From Oscillospiraceae bacterium (GTDB lineage Bacteria; Bacillota; Clostridia; Oscillospirales; Oscillospiraceae): a DNA stretch of 7,265 nucleotides. Below are positions 1 to 6,591 of the stretch, piece after piece. The notes under the pieces were generated by a model. It was not told where the DNA came from and did no database searches. It worked only from the letters and a program-made list of their open reading frames with translations. The stretch's first letter is position 1. Each line of letters begins with the position of its first letter. The stretch lies in NCBI GenBank assembly GCA_028705905.1, contig JAQWCP010000073.1, forward strand, positions 1 through 7,265, given 5' to 3'. The position numbers and the translations under genes were made by a program.

Positions 1-1727
1 GTCGGGCGGCCCGCCATGGGAGATTGCTTGGTGTGAAACGCCCCTTCTTGTATGAAGTGTGTGAGACAGTGATTGCAGAGAGTAAAGCGGCTTATCCAGA
101 GCTGGAGGAGAAAAAAGAGTATATCATTCGGATCATCCGTATGGAAGAGGAGCGCTTTTCACAGACCATCGACGCCGGTCTAAAGATTTTGGTTGAGCTG
201 ATGGAATCGATGGAGCAAAAGGGAGAAACTGTCCTTTCCGGCAGTGATGCATTCAAATTATACGACACATATGGTTTCCCCATTGATCTGACCATTGAGA
301 TTTTGGAGGAAAAGGGCCTGACTGTGAATCGAGAGGAATTTGATGCTGAAATGGAATTGCAGAGAGCGCGGGCACGCGCCGCCACTGCAGCATTGGGTGA
401 TTTCGGCTGGGAAAGCCTGGATTTGGGGCTGGACAAACAGACAAAAACAAATTTTACGGGATATACCAGTCGAGCAGAAACAGCCAAGATTCTGGCAATG
501 GTGGTCAACGGGGAATTGCGCGCTTCTGCCTTCGCAGGGGAAGAAGCGGTGGTTATTTTAGACAAAACGCCATTTTACGCGGAAAGCGGCGGGCAGATGG
601 CGGATCAAGGTGTAATCAAAGCAGGCCCCGCAATGCTGCATGTGGAAAATGTGCAAAAGTCAAAAGACGGAAAATGGATGCACGTTGGTTCTATCACAGG
701 AGGGGAGCTCCATGTGGACGATTTTGTCCAAGCGGAAATTGATTGGCCACGGCGCCAGGCGATGATGCGTGCCCACAGCGCCACCCATTTGCTCCAAAGG
801 GCGTTGCGTAACGTTTTAGGGAGTCATGTGGAACAGGCTGGTTCATTGGTAGAGCCAGATCATTTGCGATTCGATTTCACTCATTTTTCCGCCATTACGC
901 CAGAGGAAACCGCAAAAATTGAAGCAGAAGTAAATAATATGATTTTAGAGGGGCTTCCTGTAGAGACAGCGGAAATGAGCCAAGAGGAAGCAAAAAAGCT
1001 GGGTGCAACGGCTTTGTTTGGCGAAAAATACGGCGATATAGTGCGCGTGGTTTCTATGGAAGATTATTCTGTAGAATTGTGTGGCGGCACCCATCTGGAC
1101 AACACTGCAAAGGTTGGGTCTTTCCGCGTTCATAGCGAGTTTTCTGTGGCGGCTGGCGTACGGCGTATCGAAGCAAGCGTGGGGAAGGCCGTTTTGGAAG
1201 AAATGCGCCAGCAAGAGCAAAAGATGATGCGCCTGGCAGAGGCCATGAAAACAGCCCCTGATCATCTGGAAGAACGTGTTGTGCAGACAATGACAGAATT
1301 GCGGGAGTTGCGCCGGCAGGTAGAGCAATTGAAATCAAAAGAGAGCGCGGAAACGGTAGAAAACCTTCTGGATTTGGCAGTTCCAATTGGAAATTTGAAG
1401 TTGCTGACTGCGCAAGTAAAAGATGGAACAGCAGATAATTTGCGTACCATGGGCGATTATTTGCGTGAAAAAGATGAATGTATGGTGGCTGTTTTGGCTG
1501 CAGTACAAGATAATAAGATTACATTTTTAACGATTAGCGGTAAACAGGCTATAGCACAAGGCATCAAAGCTGGAGAAATGATGAAAGTCATCAGCAAGGT
1601 GGCAGATGGTTCTGGCGGCGGAAAACCTGATTCGGCCATGGGTGGCGGAAAATCTCCCGAAAAGCTTGGTGCGGTCTTTGAAGCTGCCAAAGTATTTGTC
1701 GAAGATAAGATCAATGCTGGAAAGTAG
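1..1727 (+). CDS. alaS: Alanine--tRNA ligase (AlaRS), 5'-truncated by the window edge
   Basis: Cytoplasmic enzyme that charges tRNA-Ala with alanine and hydrolyses mischarged Ser/Gly-tRNA-Ala. The frame is open from base 3 and begins RAARHGRLLG, matching the conserved RRAxRHG segment at the end of the aminoacylation core. The TTG at 24 is therefore not the start, and about 300 N-terminal residues with class II motifs 1-3 lie upstream. About 574 residues are visible, consistent with a full length near 875. The editing domain is intact: HSATH (HxxxH, bases 774-788) and CGGTH (CxxxH, bases 1080-1094) supply the four metal ligands. A charged helical stretch at about 1190-1370 suits the coiled-coil linker. 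The C-Ala domain follows, with the glycine-rich GGGKPDSAMGGG at about 1617-1650. The stop is TAG at 1725. The hinT-like gene follows after 13 bases and is probably cotranscribed. Nothing appears disrupted. Confidence 0.97.
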   Translation, partial: RAARHGRLLGVKRPFLYEVCETVIAESKAAYPELEEKKEYIIRIIRMEEERFSQTIDAGLKILVELMESMEQKGETVLSGSDAFKLYDTYGFPIDLTIEILEEKGLTVNREEFDAEMELQRARARAATAALGDFGWESLDLGLDKQTKTNFTGYTSRAETAKILAMVVNGELRASAFAGEEAVVILDKTPFYAESGGQMADQGVIKAGPAMLHVENVQKSKDGKWMHVGSITGGELHVDDFVQAEIDWPRRQAMMRAHSATHLLQRALRNVLGSHVEQAGSLVEPDHLRFDFTHFSAITPEETAKIEAEVNNMILEGLPVETAEMSQEEAKKLGATALFGEKYGDIVRVVSMEDYSVELCGGTHLDNTAKVGSFRVHSEFSVAAGVRRIEASVGKAVLEEMRQQEQKMMRLAEAMKTAPDHLEERVVQTMTELRELRRQVEQLKSKESAETVENLLDLAVPIGNLKLLTAQVKDGTADNLRTMGDYLREKDECMVAVLAAVQDNKITFLTISGKQAIAQGIKAGEMMKVISKVADGSGGGKPDSAMGGGKSPEKLGAVFEAAKVFVEDKINAGK

Positions 1728-1740
1728 GAAGGAGAGGGAC

Positions 1741-2082
1741 ATGTCCGATTGCCTTTTTTGTAAAATTATAGCTGGAGAAATTCCATCCAAAAAAGTGTAT
1801 GAAGATGAGACAATTTATGGGTTCTATGATATTGATCCTCAGGCTCCGATTCACTTTTTAATCGTGCCTAAGGAACATATTCCCTCAGCGGCAGCTGTCA
1901 CAGCGGAAAATGGAGCTGTTATTTCCCACATTTTTCAAGTCATCGCAAAGTTGGCTCAGGAAATGGGATTTGCAGAGGGTTACCGTGTGGTATCTAATGT
2001 CGGTCCGCAGGGCGGGCAGACTGTGTTTCATTTGCATTTTCACGTGCTTGCAGGGCGTGACATGACTTGGCCGCCAGGTTAA
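1741..2082 (+). CDS. hinT: HIT (histidine triad) family protein, HinT-like purine nucleoside phosphoramidase
   Basis: Small cytoplasmic nucleotide-binding hydrolase of 113 residues, the usual HinT size (about 105-120). The N-terminus MSDCLFCKIIAGEIPSKKVY is classic for the family, including the CxxC pair (C4, C7) that binds zinc in some members. The catalytic histidine triad HLHFHVLAGR has histidines at residues 97, 99 and 101, preceded by GPQGGQTVF, and the protein ends in the typical MTWPPG. Family members cleave AMP-lysine-type phosphoramidates, including aminoacyl-adenylate adducts; the exact substrate here is inferred. I chose ATG 1741 because AAGGAG (1729-1734) sits 6 bases upstream and the protein then begins at the conserved motif. 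A longer in-frame start at 1606 would lie inside alaS and add non-conserved sequence. Its place directly after alaS would fit a housekeeping link to aminoacyl-adenylates, but that is speculative. Confidence 0.95.
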   Translation: MSDCLFCKIIAGEIPSKKVYEDETIYGFYDIDPQAPIHFLIVPKEHIPSAAAVTAENGAVISHIFQVIAKLAQEMGFAEGYRVVSNVGPQGGQTVFHLHFHVLAGRDMTWPPG

Positions 2083-2086
2083 AGAG

Positions 2087-2123
2087 AAAAAAAGAGGCGG
2101 AGCATATGCTCCGTCTCTTTTTT
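2087..2123 (+). terminator. Rho-independent terminator after hinT (A-tract/T-tract symmetrical hairpin)
   Basis: Bases 2088-2105 pair with 2106-2123 as an 18-bp near-perfect inverted repeat: an A run, GAGGCGGAGCAT, then ATGCTCCGTCTC and six Ts. The only departure is one G-T wobble (G2097 opposite T2114). The tip is the palindrome CATATG, so a few central bases would form the loop. The G/C-containing stem followed by TTTTTT fits intrinsic termination of the alaS-hinT transcript. The A run on the left makes it potentially bidirectional. It begins 5 bases after the hinT stop and ends 16 bases before the comEC start. Confidence 0.88.
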
Positions 2124-2139
2124 GTGAGGACAGAATGCT

Positions 2140-4443
2140 ATGAGAAAACTGGGAACATTTTGCGTTTCTTTTTCAATTGCCATTTTTTGGGCGCAATATC
2201 TTTTTCCGATCCAGTGGCTGCTTCCGTTGTCGCTGGCCTGTGGAGCACTTACATTAACAGGGTATTTCTTTCACACCAAAAGAAAATTACGCATTCTTTT
2301 GATTTTTGCTGGACTTGCCGTCGGGCTTCTCTGGAATTGGGGATATTATACCCTCTTCTTTGCTCCTTTGCGCACCTGGGATCAGAAAGTGGAAACGTGT
2401 CATGCTACCGTATGCTCCTTTCCGGAGGAGACAAAATACGGAATCAAAGTTAAAGTGGCAACGGAAAGTGGCTCAACCACCATTCCGACATTGTTATATA
2501 CAAGCGCAGAATATCAAACGCTCAAACCTGGAGATCGAGTTGCGTTTACCGCCCGGTTTGCTGTTTCCAATCTCATACAGGGAGAGGAAGTGACGTACTA
2601 TACGTCAGATGGTATCTATCTTCTGGCCTATCAGAAAGGGGAGGTCAAACTACTTTCTCAAAGTGCGCCGAGATTGGCACACTGGCCCCTTTTTGCCGCC
2701 CAAAAACTAAAAGATGAAATTTCAGCCCTCTATCCGCAGGAACAAGCCTCGTTGCTGGAAGCCTTGCTGATAGGTGACTGCAGTGGCCTTTCGGAATCTT
2801 TGGAAACGGCCCTTTCTCGTACCGGGCTGTCTCATATTGTGTCAGTATCCGGAATGCATTTATCCTTTTTAGCGGGCCTTGTGCTTTTATGGCCAGGCAA
2901 TTATCGTAAGAAGATGATGTTTGCCATTCCGATTTTACTTTTCTTTATGGCGGCAACTGGAAATTCCCCTTCTGTGTTGCGTGCCGGCATTATGCAAATG
3001 CTGTTCTTGCTGGCTCCAGTTTGCAACCGCGAGTCGGATTCTCCTACTTCTTTGGCATTCGCGCTTTGTGTTTTATTGGCGATCAATCCATTTTCTGCCG
3101 CAAATGTCGGGTTGCAGCTTTCATTTGCTTCAGTTGCAGGACTTTATCTGATGACAGAGCGTATCAATCGATCCTTGCAGTTGGTATTCCAAAAAAGAGG
3201 ACAGAAAAGTTTGCCGCGTTTTGTTCGTGCGCTTTGCGCGATAGTGGCCAGCAGCGTGAGCGCAATGATGTTTACCATTCCTTTGAGTGCGTATTACTTT
3301 GGCTTGGTTTCTATTATTTCTCTATTGGCCAATCTTTTGGTGCTTTGGGCAATTTCTGCCGTTTTTGTTGGTGGCCTTTTGTCTGGCATTTTTGGCATGG
3401 CACTTTTCCCAATTGGAAAAGGAATTTCTATTTTGGTTTCTCCTTTGCTACAATATATTTTATTTGTAATCAAAACGTTGGGGAAATGGTCCCTGGCAGC
3501 AATTCCCACTGTACATGCGTACAGTAAATTGTGGCTTATATTTTCTTATACTATCTTCGGACTTTACTTCATTTGGCCAGTCATCCAGGAGAAAAGAGAA
3601 GGGAAAAAGCGAGGAAAGAAAACAATTGATCGTATGATTTTCCCGATTAGTCTTTGTGTTGCGAGTTTTTGCATTACAACGCTACTCAACTATTTTACAT
3701 ATAACCGTTCTCTATTAACGCTGTCGGTTCTTGATGTGGGTCAAGGACAATGCGCAATCCTGTTGTCCGGCGGGAAAGCGGTTGTTGTGGATTGTGGTGG
3801 GTCCGGCCCTGATAATCCGGGCGACATTGCGGCAGATTATTTGCAAAGCATGGGCATACAGCAAGTAGAATGCCTTGTCCTTTCCCATTATCACGCAGAT
3901 CATACCAATGGTGTACCACAACTGTTGGAACGTATGAAGGTACTACGTGTCGCAGCGCCGGCTCGTAGCGAGGAGGATGAGACAGGTGATTTGCAGGAAG
4001 AAGCTCTTGCCACCGCCGAACAGGCTGGAACAGAACGGTATTTGATTGATGCTATGACACAAATTTCATTTGGGCAGACAATGATGACCCTTTATCCACC
4101 TTTTGGGAGCCAAGCGGAAAATGAACTCGGTTTGACTACGCTTTGCACGTCCCATTCTTTTGACGTTCTGCTCACAGGTGATATGGGAGAAGAGATAGAA
4201 GAAATATTGGTTTCCAGTGTAACGCTATCTGATTTGGAAGTGTTGGTTGTGGGTCATCATGGATCGAAATATTCAACTGGCGATTTACTTTTGGATTCTA
4301 CGACACCCGAAATTGCGGTGATATCCGTCGGGCAAAACTCATATGGGCACCCAACACCGGAAACTTTGGCACGCTTGAAGATGAGAAAGATTGAAATATA
4401 CCGCACAGATAAAATGGGCACAGTAACAGTACAATGTCAATAA
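2140..4443 (+). CDS. comEC: ComEC/Rec2 family DNA internalisation channel protein
   Basis: Integral membrane protein that carries single-stranded DNA across the cytoplasmic membrane in natural transformation. At 767 residues it is full length (B. subtilis ComEC is about 776). Domains in order: two N-terminal hydrophobic segments (about 7-47 and 51-75); a soluble DUF4131-type region (about 75-175); the multi-helix Competence domain (about 210-490) with the conserved SVSGMHLSF (S237-H240) and GNSPSVLRAG; another hydrophobic segment near 505-525; and a C-terminal metallo-beta-lactamase-like domain. That last domain has LDVGQGQC, the metal motif HYHADH (583-588), LLTGDMGEE and VGHHGS, so it appears catalytically intact. 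ATG 2140 is preceded by GAGGA (2126-2130) at 9 bases. The gene lies just after an apparent terminator and 33 bases before holA, the same pairing as in B. subtilis. Presence of comEC alone does not prove competence; other com genes are not in the window. Confidence 0.96.
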   Translation: MRKLGTFCVSFSIAIFWAQYLFPIQWLLPLSLACGALTLTGYFFHTKRKLRILLIFAGLAVGLLWNWGYYTLFFAPLRTWDQKVETCHATVCSFPEETKYGIKVKVATESGSTTIPTLLYTSAEYQTLKPGDRVAFTARFAVSNLIQGEEVTYYTSDGIYLLAYQKGEVKLLSQSAPRLAHWPLFAAQKLKDEISALYPQEQASLLEALLIGDCSGLSESLETALSRTGLSHIVSVSGMHLSFLAGLVLLWPGNYRKKMMFAIPILLFFMAATGNSPSVLRAGIMQMLFLLAPVCNRESDSPTSLAFALCVLLAINPFSAANVGLQLSFASVAGLYLMTERINRSLQLVFQKRGQKSLPRFVRALCAIVASSVSAMMFTIPLSAYYFGLVSIISLLANLLVLWAISAVFVGGLLSGIFGMALFPIGKGISILVSPLLQYILFVIKTLGKWSLAAIPTVHAYSKLWLIFSYTIFGLYFIWPVIQEKREGKKRGKKTIDRMIFPISLCVASFCITTLLNYFTYNRSLLTLSVLDVGQGQCAILLSGGKAVVVDCGGSGPDNPGDIAADYLQSMGIQQVECLVLSHYHADHTNGVPQLLERMKVLRVAAPARSEEDETGDLQEEALATAEQAGTERYLIDAMTQISFGQTMMTLYPPFGSQAENELGLTTLCTSHSFDVLLTGDMGEEIEEILVSSVTLSDLEVLVVGHHGSKYSTGDLLLDSTTPEIAVISVGQNSYGHPTPETLARLKMRKIEIYRTDKMGTVTVQCQ

Positions 4444-4476
4444 GTTAAATTCGAGAATCAAACAAAGGAGACGTTT

Positions 4477-5523
4477 ATGCCACCCAAAAAATCGGAAGAT
4501 GCCAGACAGCTTTCTCAGTTAAAGAAGGATTTATCCCAGCATACATTGGGCTCTCTCTATGTATTTTACGGGGAGGAGACATATTTGCGGGACTACTACT
4601 TGGATGAAATGAAAAAACAACTGGTGGGAGATTGGGGCGCGTTCTGCTTTCACTGTTTTTCCGGCAAAAACCTATCCCCACAAGCATTGGCAGATGCTGT
4701 GGATACCTTCCCAATGGGAAGTGAACGAACGATGGTTGTTGTCTATGATTACGACCTATACCAAGCCAATGGGAAAGAAGAATGGATGGCGTTGCTTGCC
4801 GATGTGCCCGCATACTGCTGCTTGATATTTGTATATGACATTCAGCCTTACAAAGCGGATGCCAGGACGAAATTATACGGTTTACTCAAGAGCAAAGGTC
4901 AAACAATACAGTTTGCACAACAGTCTCAAAGCGATTTGGTCCGCTGGATCGCACGGCGTTTTGCCGCCACAGGGCATGAAATTGGTCAAAGGGAAGCGGA
5001 GTATTTGATTTTCTTATGCGGCGGGTTGATGACGGGACTGATATCGGAAATTGGGAAAATCAGCGCCTATGCCACCTCTGCAAGAATTACAAAGGAAGAA
5101 ATTGATGCGGTTGCAGATCCTGTTTTGGATGCTGTTGTTTTTCAAATGACAGATGCAGTTTTAAAAGGCAATATAGAGCAGGCCACCAAAATATTGGGGG
5201 ATTTGTTGCGTATGCAACAGCCTCCCATTATGATTCTCTCTGTCTTGGGCAAACAGATGCGGCAATTACATGCCGCACGATTGGCCATGGAGCACGGAAA
5301 GGACGCTTCTGATTTAACAAGACTATGGGGGATGCGTTCTGCCTATCCAGCGCAAAATTTAATGCGCAGTGCGAGGAACTTTGATCTTATCTGGTGCCGA
5401 AATGCAGTCAAGCTCTGTGCAAAGACAGATTTTATGATGAAACAATCTGGGACAAAGCCAGAAGAACAACTGGTTATGCTTTTGTTGCAATTGTTAGATG
5501 AGGCGAAGCGGAAAGGGAGATAA
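4477..5523 (+). CDS. holA: DNA polymerase III subunit delta (clamp-loader wrench)
   Basis: Subunit of the replicative clamp loader that opens the beta sliding clamp. The 348-residue length matches the family (about 330-350). The N-terminal AAA+-like domain carries the family signature LYVFYGEETYLRDYYLDEMK at residues 27-46, followed by the conserved MGSERTMVVVYDYD segment at about residue 80. No Walker A motif is visible, as expected for delta, which does not hydrolyse ATP. The middle lid region (about 145-215) and the C-terminal helical collar region, with VFQMTDAVLKGN and PPIMILSVLGKQMRQLHAARL-type helices, are all present. ATG 4477 has an excellent AAAGGAG (4464-4470) 6 bases upstream. It follows comEC closely and ends in TAA, with a second TAA immediately before the next ATG. 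This context supports a comEC-holA-rnmV transcript. Confidence 0.94.
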   Translation: MPPKKSEDARQLSQLKKDLSQHTLGSLYVFYGEETYLRDYYLDEMKKQLVGDWGAFCFHCFSGKNLSPQALADAVDTFPMGSERTMVVVYDYDLYQANGKEEWMALLADVPAYCCLIFVYDIQPYKADARTKLYGLLKSKGQTIQFAQQSQSDLVRWIARRFAATGHEIGQREAEYLIFLCGGLMTGLISEIGKISAYATSARITKEEIDAVADPVLDAVVFQMTDAVLKGNIEQATKILGDLLRMQQPPIMILSVLGKQMRQLHAARLAMEHGKDASDLTRLWGMRSAYPAQNLMRSARNFDLIWCRNAVKLCAKTDFMMKQSGTKPEEQLVMLLLQLLDEAKRKGR

Positions 5524-5526
5524 TAA

Positions 5527-6120
5527 ATGCAACAGATCAAAGAAGTGATTGTCGTAGAAGGGAAATATGATAAAAATACACTTTCTCAGGTGGTGCAGGC
5601 AACGATCATTGAGACGTCCGGATTTGGGATTTTTTCTCAAAAGGAGCAAATAAAGTTTTTACGTCGTCTGGCAGAAGAGAGGGGCCTCATTATTTTAACG
5701 GACAGTGACGGTGCCGGCTTTCTCATTCGAAATTTTTTAAAGGGTGCCATCCCGAAACATCAGATGAAACAGGCGTACATTCCGGACCTTTATGGCAAGG
5801 AAAAAAGAAAGCCACGCGCTGGAAAGGAAGGGAAGCTGGGCGTAGAAGGAATGTCGGCCGACATCCTCTTAGATGCATTAAGACGCGCAGGAGCTACTTT
5901 TTTAGACCGGACATCGGAACCGGTTCGCCATTCTTGGAAAAAGTCGGATTTATACGAGATGGGGCTTTTGGGAAAACCAGAGAGCGGAATCCGCAGGAAA
6001 CAGGTTCTTCGCCGCTTGGAGTTGCCAGAGCACTTGGGTACGAATGCTCTTTTGGATATATTTTGCATTTTTTACACACATGAGGAAATCAATCAGATAT
6101 TATTTGAGATGGCCATATGA
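5527..6120 (+). CDS. rnmV: Ribonuclease M5-like Toprim protein with DUF4093-type C-terminus
   Basis: RNase M5 trims 5S rRNA precursors in low-GC Gram-positives. This 197-residue protein fits the family length (about 180-190). The Toprim core is visible: KEVIVVEGKYDK with the catalytic-type E11, then an ETSGFGIFS segment equivalent to the usual ETNGSAI, then LIILTDSDGAG with the acidic pair D59 and D61. A basic stretch (KEKRKPRAGKEGK, about 97-109) leads into LGVEGMSADIL, which resembles the GIGVEHAS element of RNase M5. The C-terminal 60-70 residues look like the RNase M5-associated DUF4093 region. The start is ATG 5527, with AAAGGGAG (5512-5519) inside the end of holA. No rsmA/ksgA, the usual neighbour in Bacillus, is present. 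Toprim nuclease is near certain; 5S rRNA as substrate is inferred, and the loop after the DxD differs somewhat from textbook RNase M5. Confidence 0.83.
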   Translation: MQQIKEVIVVEGKYDKNTLSQVVQATIIETSGFGIFSQKEQIKFLRRLAEERGLIILTDSDGAGFLIRNFLKGAIPKHQMKQAYIPDLYGKEKRKPRAGKEGKLGVEGMSADILLDALRRAGATFLDRTSEPVRHSWKKSDLYEMGLLGKPESGIRRKQVLRRLELPEHLGTNALLDIFCIFYTHEEINQILFEMAI

Positions 6121-6126
6121 TATAAA

Positions 6127-6143
6127 TGTCGTTTTTTGTCGAA
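6127..6143 (+). promoter_or_regulatory. Possible tandem Spo0A (0A) boxes
   Basis: Bases 6137-6143 read TGTCGAA, an exact match to the Spo0A box consensus. A weaker copy, TGTCGTT, starts exactly 10 bases earlier (6127-6133), so both would face the same side of the helix, as in known tandem 0A boxes. A third partial copy, GGTCGAT, lies at 6150-6156. They sit about 20-35 bases upstream of a candidate -35 element, a position compatible with activation. A 7-mer match can occur by chance, and another TGTCGAA lies inside alaS at 1697-1703. This is a hypothesis only. Confidence 0.3.
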
Positions 6144-6162
6144 ACTTGCGGTCGATGCCGGA

Positions 6163-6192
6163 TTGTCAAAGCTGGTGTATATGCAGTATACT
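6163..6192 (+). promoter_or_regulatory. Sigma-A-like promoter for the small downstream gene
   Basis: TTGTCA (6163-6168) and TATACT (6187-6192) are separated by 18 bases and each match five of six positions of the vegetative consensus TTGACA/TATAAT. Transcription would start near 6199, about 45 bases before the ATG at 6246. It lies in the widest same-strand gap of the window (6121-6245), upstream of a gene with its own ribosome binding site. Confidence 0.6.
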
Positions 6193-6245
6193 AGAAAGGA
6201 GTTTTGTTCTAACTTTACCGAGGGAAGGCCGGGAGGAAATAGAAA

Positions 6246-6533
6246 ATGAAAGAAATCCTGTGGGATGAAAAAGAATTGTGTTCCGAGGAATGCGATATTT
6301 TAAAAACAGAATATTACTTATTGATTGAAGAAATCCAAGTTGGTGATACGCTCCTCTGTGAGAATTATGGAATTAGACTTTGTCTGCTGCATGGGGATCA
6401 CGCAGAAGAGTCGATTACGGTGTCTTGTGTATCGCCAGATGCCAAAAAGATCACCACTTTGATGGATTTACTGATTCGAAATCTTGTGACGCCAATTACA
6501 CTGGCAGATGTTTTGGAAGATTGGCTGGCATAA
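6246..6533 (+). CDS. Small conserved-looking hypothetical protein (possibly DUF6514-type)
   Basis: A 95-residue acidic, soluble protein with no signal peptide, membrane segment, metal-binding motif or recognised catalytic motif. It reads as a real gene: GGGAGG (6231-6236) sits 9 bases before the ATG, there is a good promoter upstream, and a hairpin terminator begins 12 bases after the stop. The sequence has a charged N-terminus, a central beta-like part (YYLLIEEIQVG, then ENYGIRLCLL around residue 40) and a helical C-terminus (KKITTLMDLLIRNLVTPITL followed by ADVLEDWLA). The central YGI and the terminal TPxxLxDVxEDWL pattern remind me of short Clostridia proteins grouped as DUF6514, but this is from memory and unverified. 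Four cysteines (residues 12, 16, 38 and 46) occur plus one near 61, without an obvious zinc-site spacing. Function unknown. Possible control by Spo0A-like boxes upstream is the only regulatory hint. Confidence 0.8.
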   Translation: MKEILWDEKELCSEECDILKTEYYLLIEEIQVGDTLLCENYGIRLCLLHGDHAEESITVSCVSPDAKKITTLMDLLIRNLVTPITLADVLEDWLA

Positions 6534-6544
6534 TCTACATAGCC

Positions 6545-6591
6545 AAAAACACAGCAGCTACCTTCATATCATGGTAACCGCTGTGTTTTTT
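6545..6591. terminator. Bidirectional intrinsic terminator between convergent genes
   Basis: AAAAACACAGC (6545-6555) pairs perfectly with GCTGTGTTTTT (6580-6590). An inner TACC/GGTA pairing lies beyond a small internal loop, and the apex is about TTCATATCAT. On the plus strand the stem ends in a T run that terminates the 95-residue gene. On the minus strand the complementary T run serves the threonine-aldolase gene, whose stop codon (6590-6592) overlaps the stem edge. One element can thus serve both convergent transcripts. Confidence 0.87.

Noticed and set aside
24..26. TTG at 24 as the start of alaS
   Set aside because: The frame is open upstream to base 3 and encodes the conserved RAARHG segment of AlaRS, so the gene begins outside the window.
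92..565. Long minus-strand open frame opposite alaS
   Set aside because: Low-complexity serine-rich translation typical of the antisense of a coding gene; alaS on the plus strand explains the region.
1697..1703. TGTCGAA Spo0A-box match near the 3' end of alaS
   Set aside because: It is a single copy inside conserved coding sequence with no promoter-like element placed appropriately; a chance match is likely in a window this size.
1606..1740. Longer start for the HIT protein
   Set aside because: It would overlap alaS out of frame, add residues unlike HIT proteins and ignore the strong AAGGAG before 1741.
6044..6268. Possible 74-residue protein overlapping the rnmV end and the next gene start
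   Set aside because: It overlaps rnmV in another frame, has no convincing ribosome binding site at its start, and covers the promoter region.
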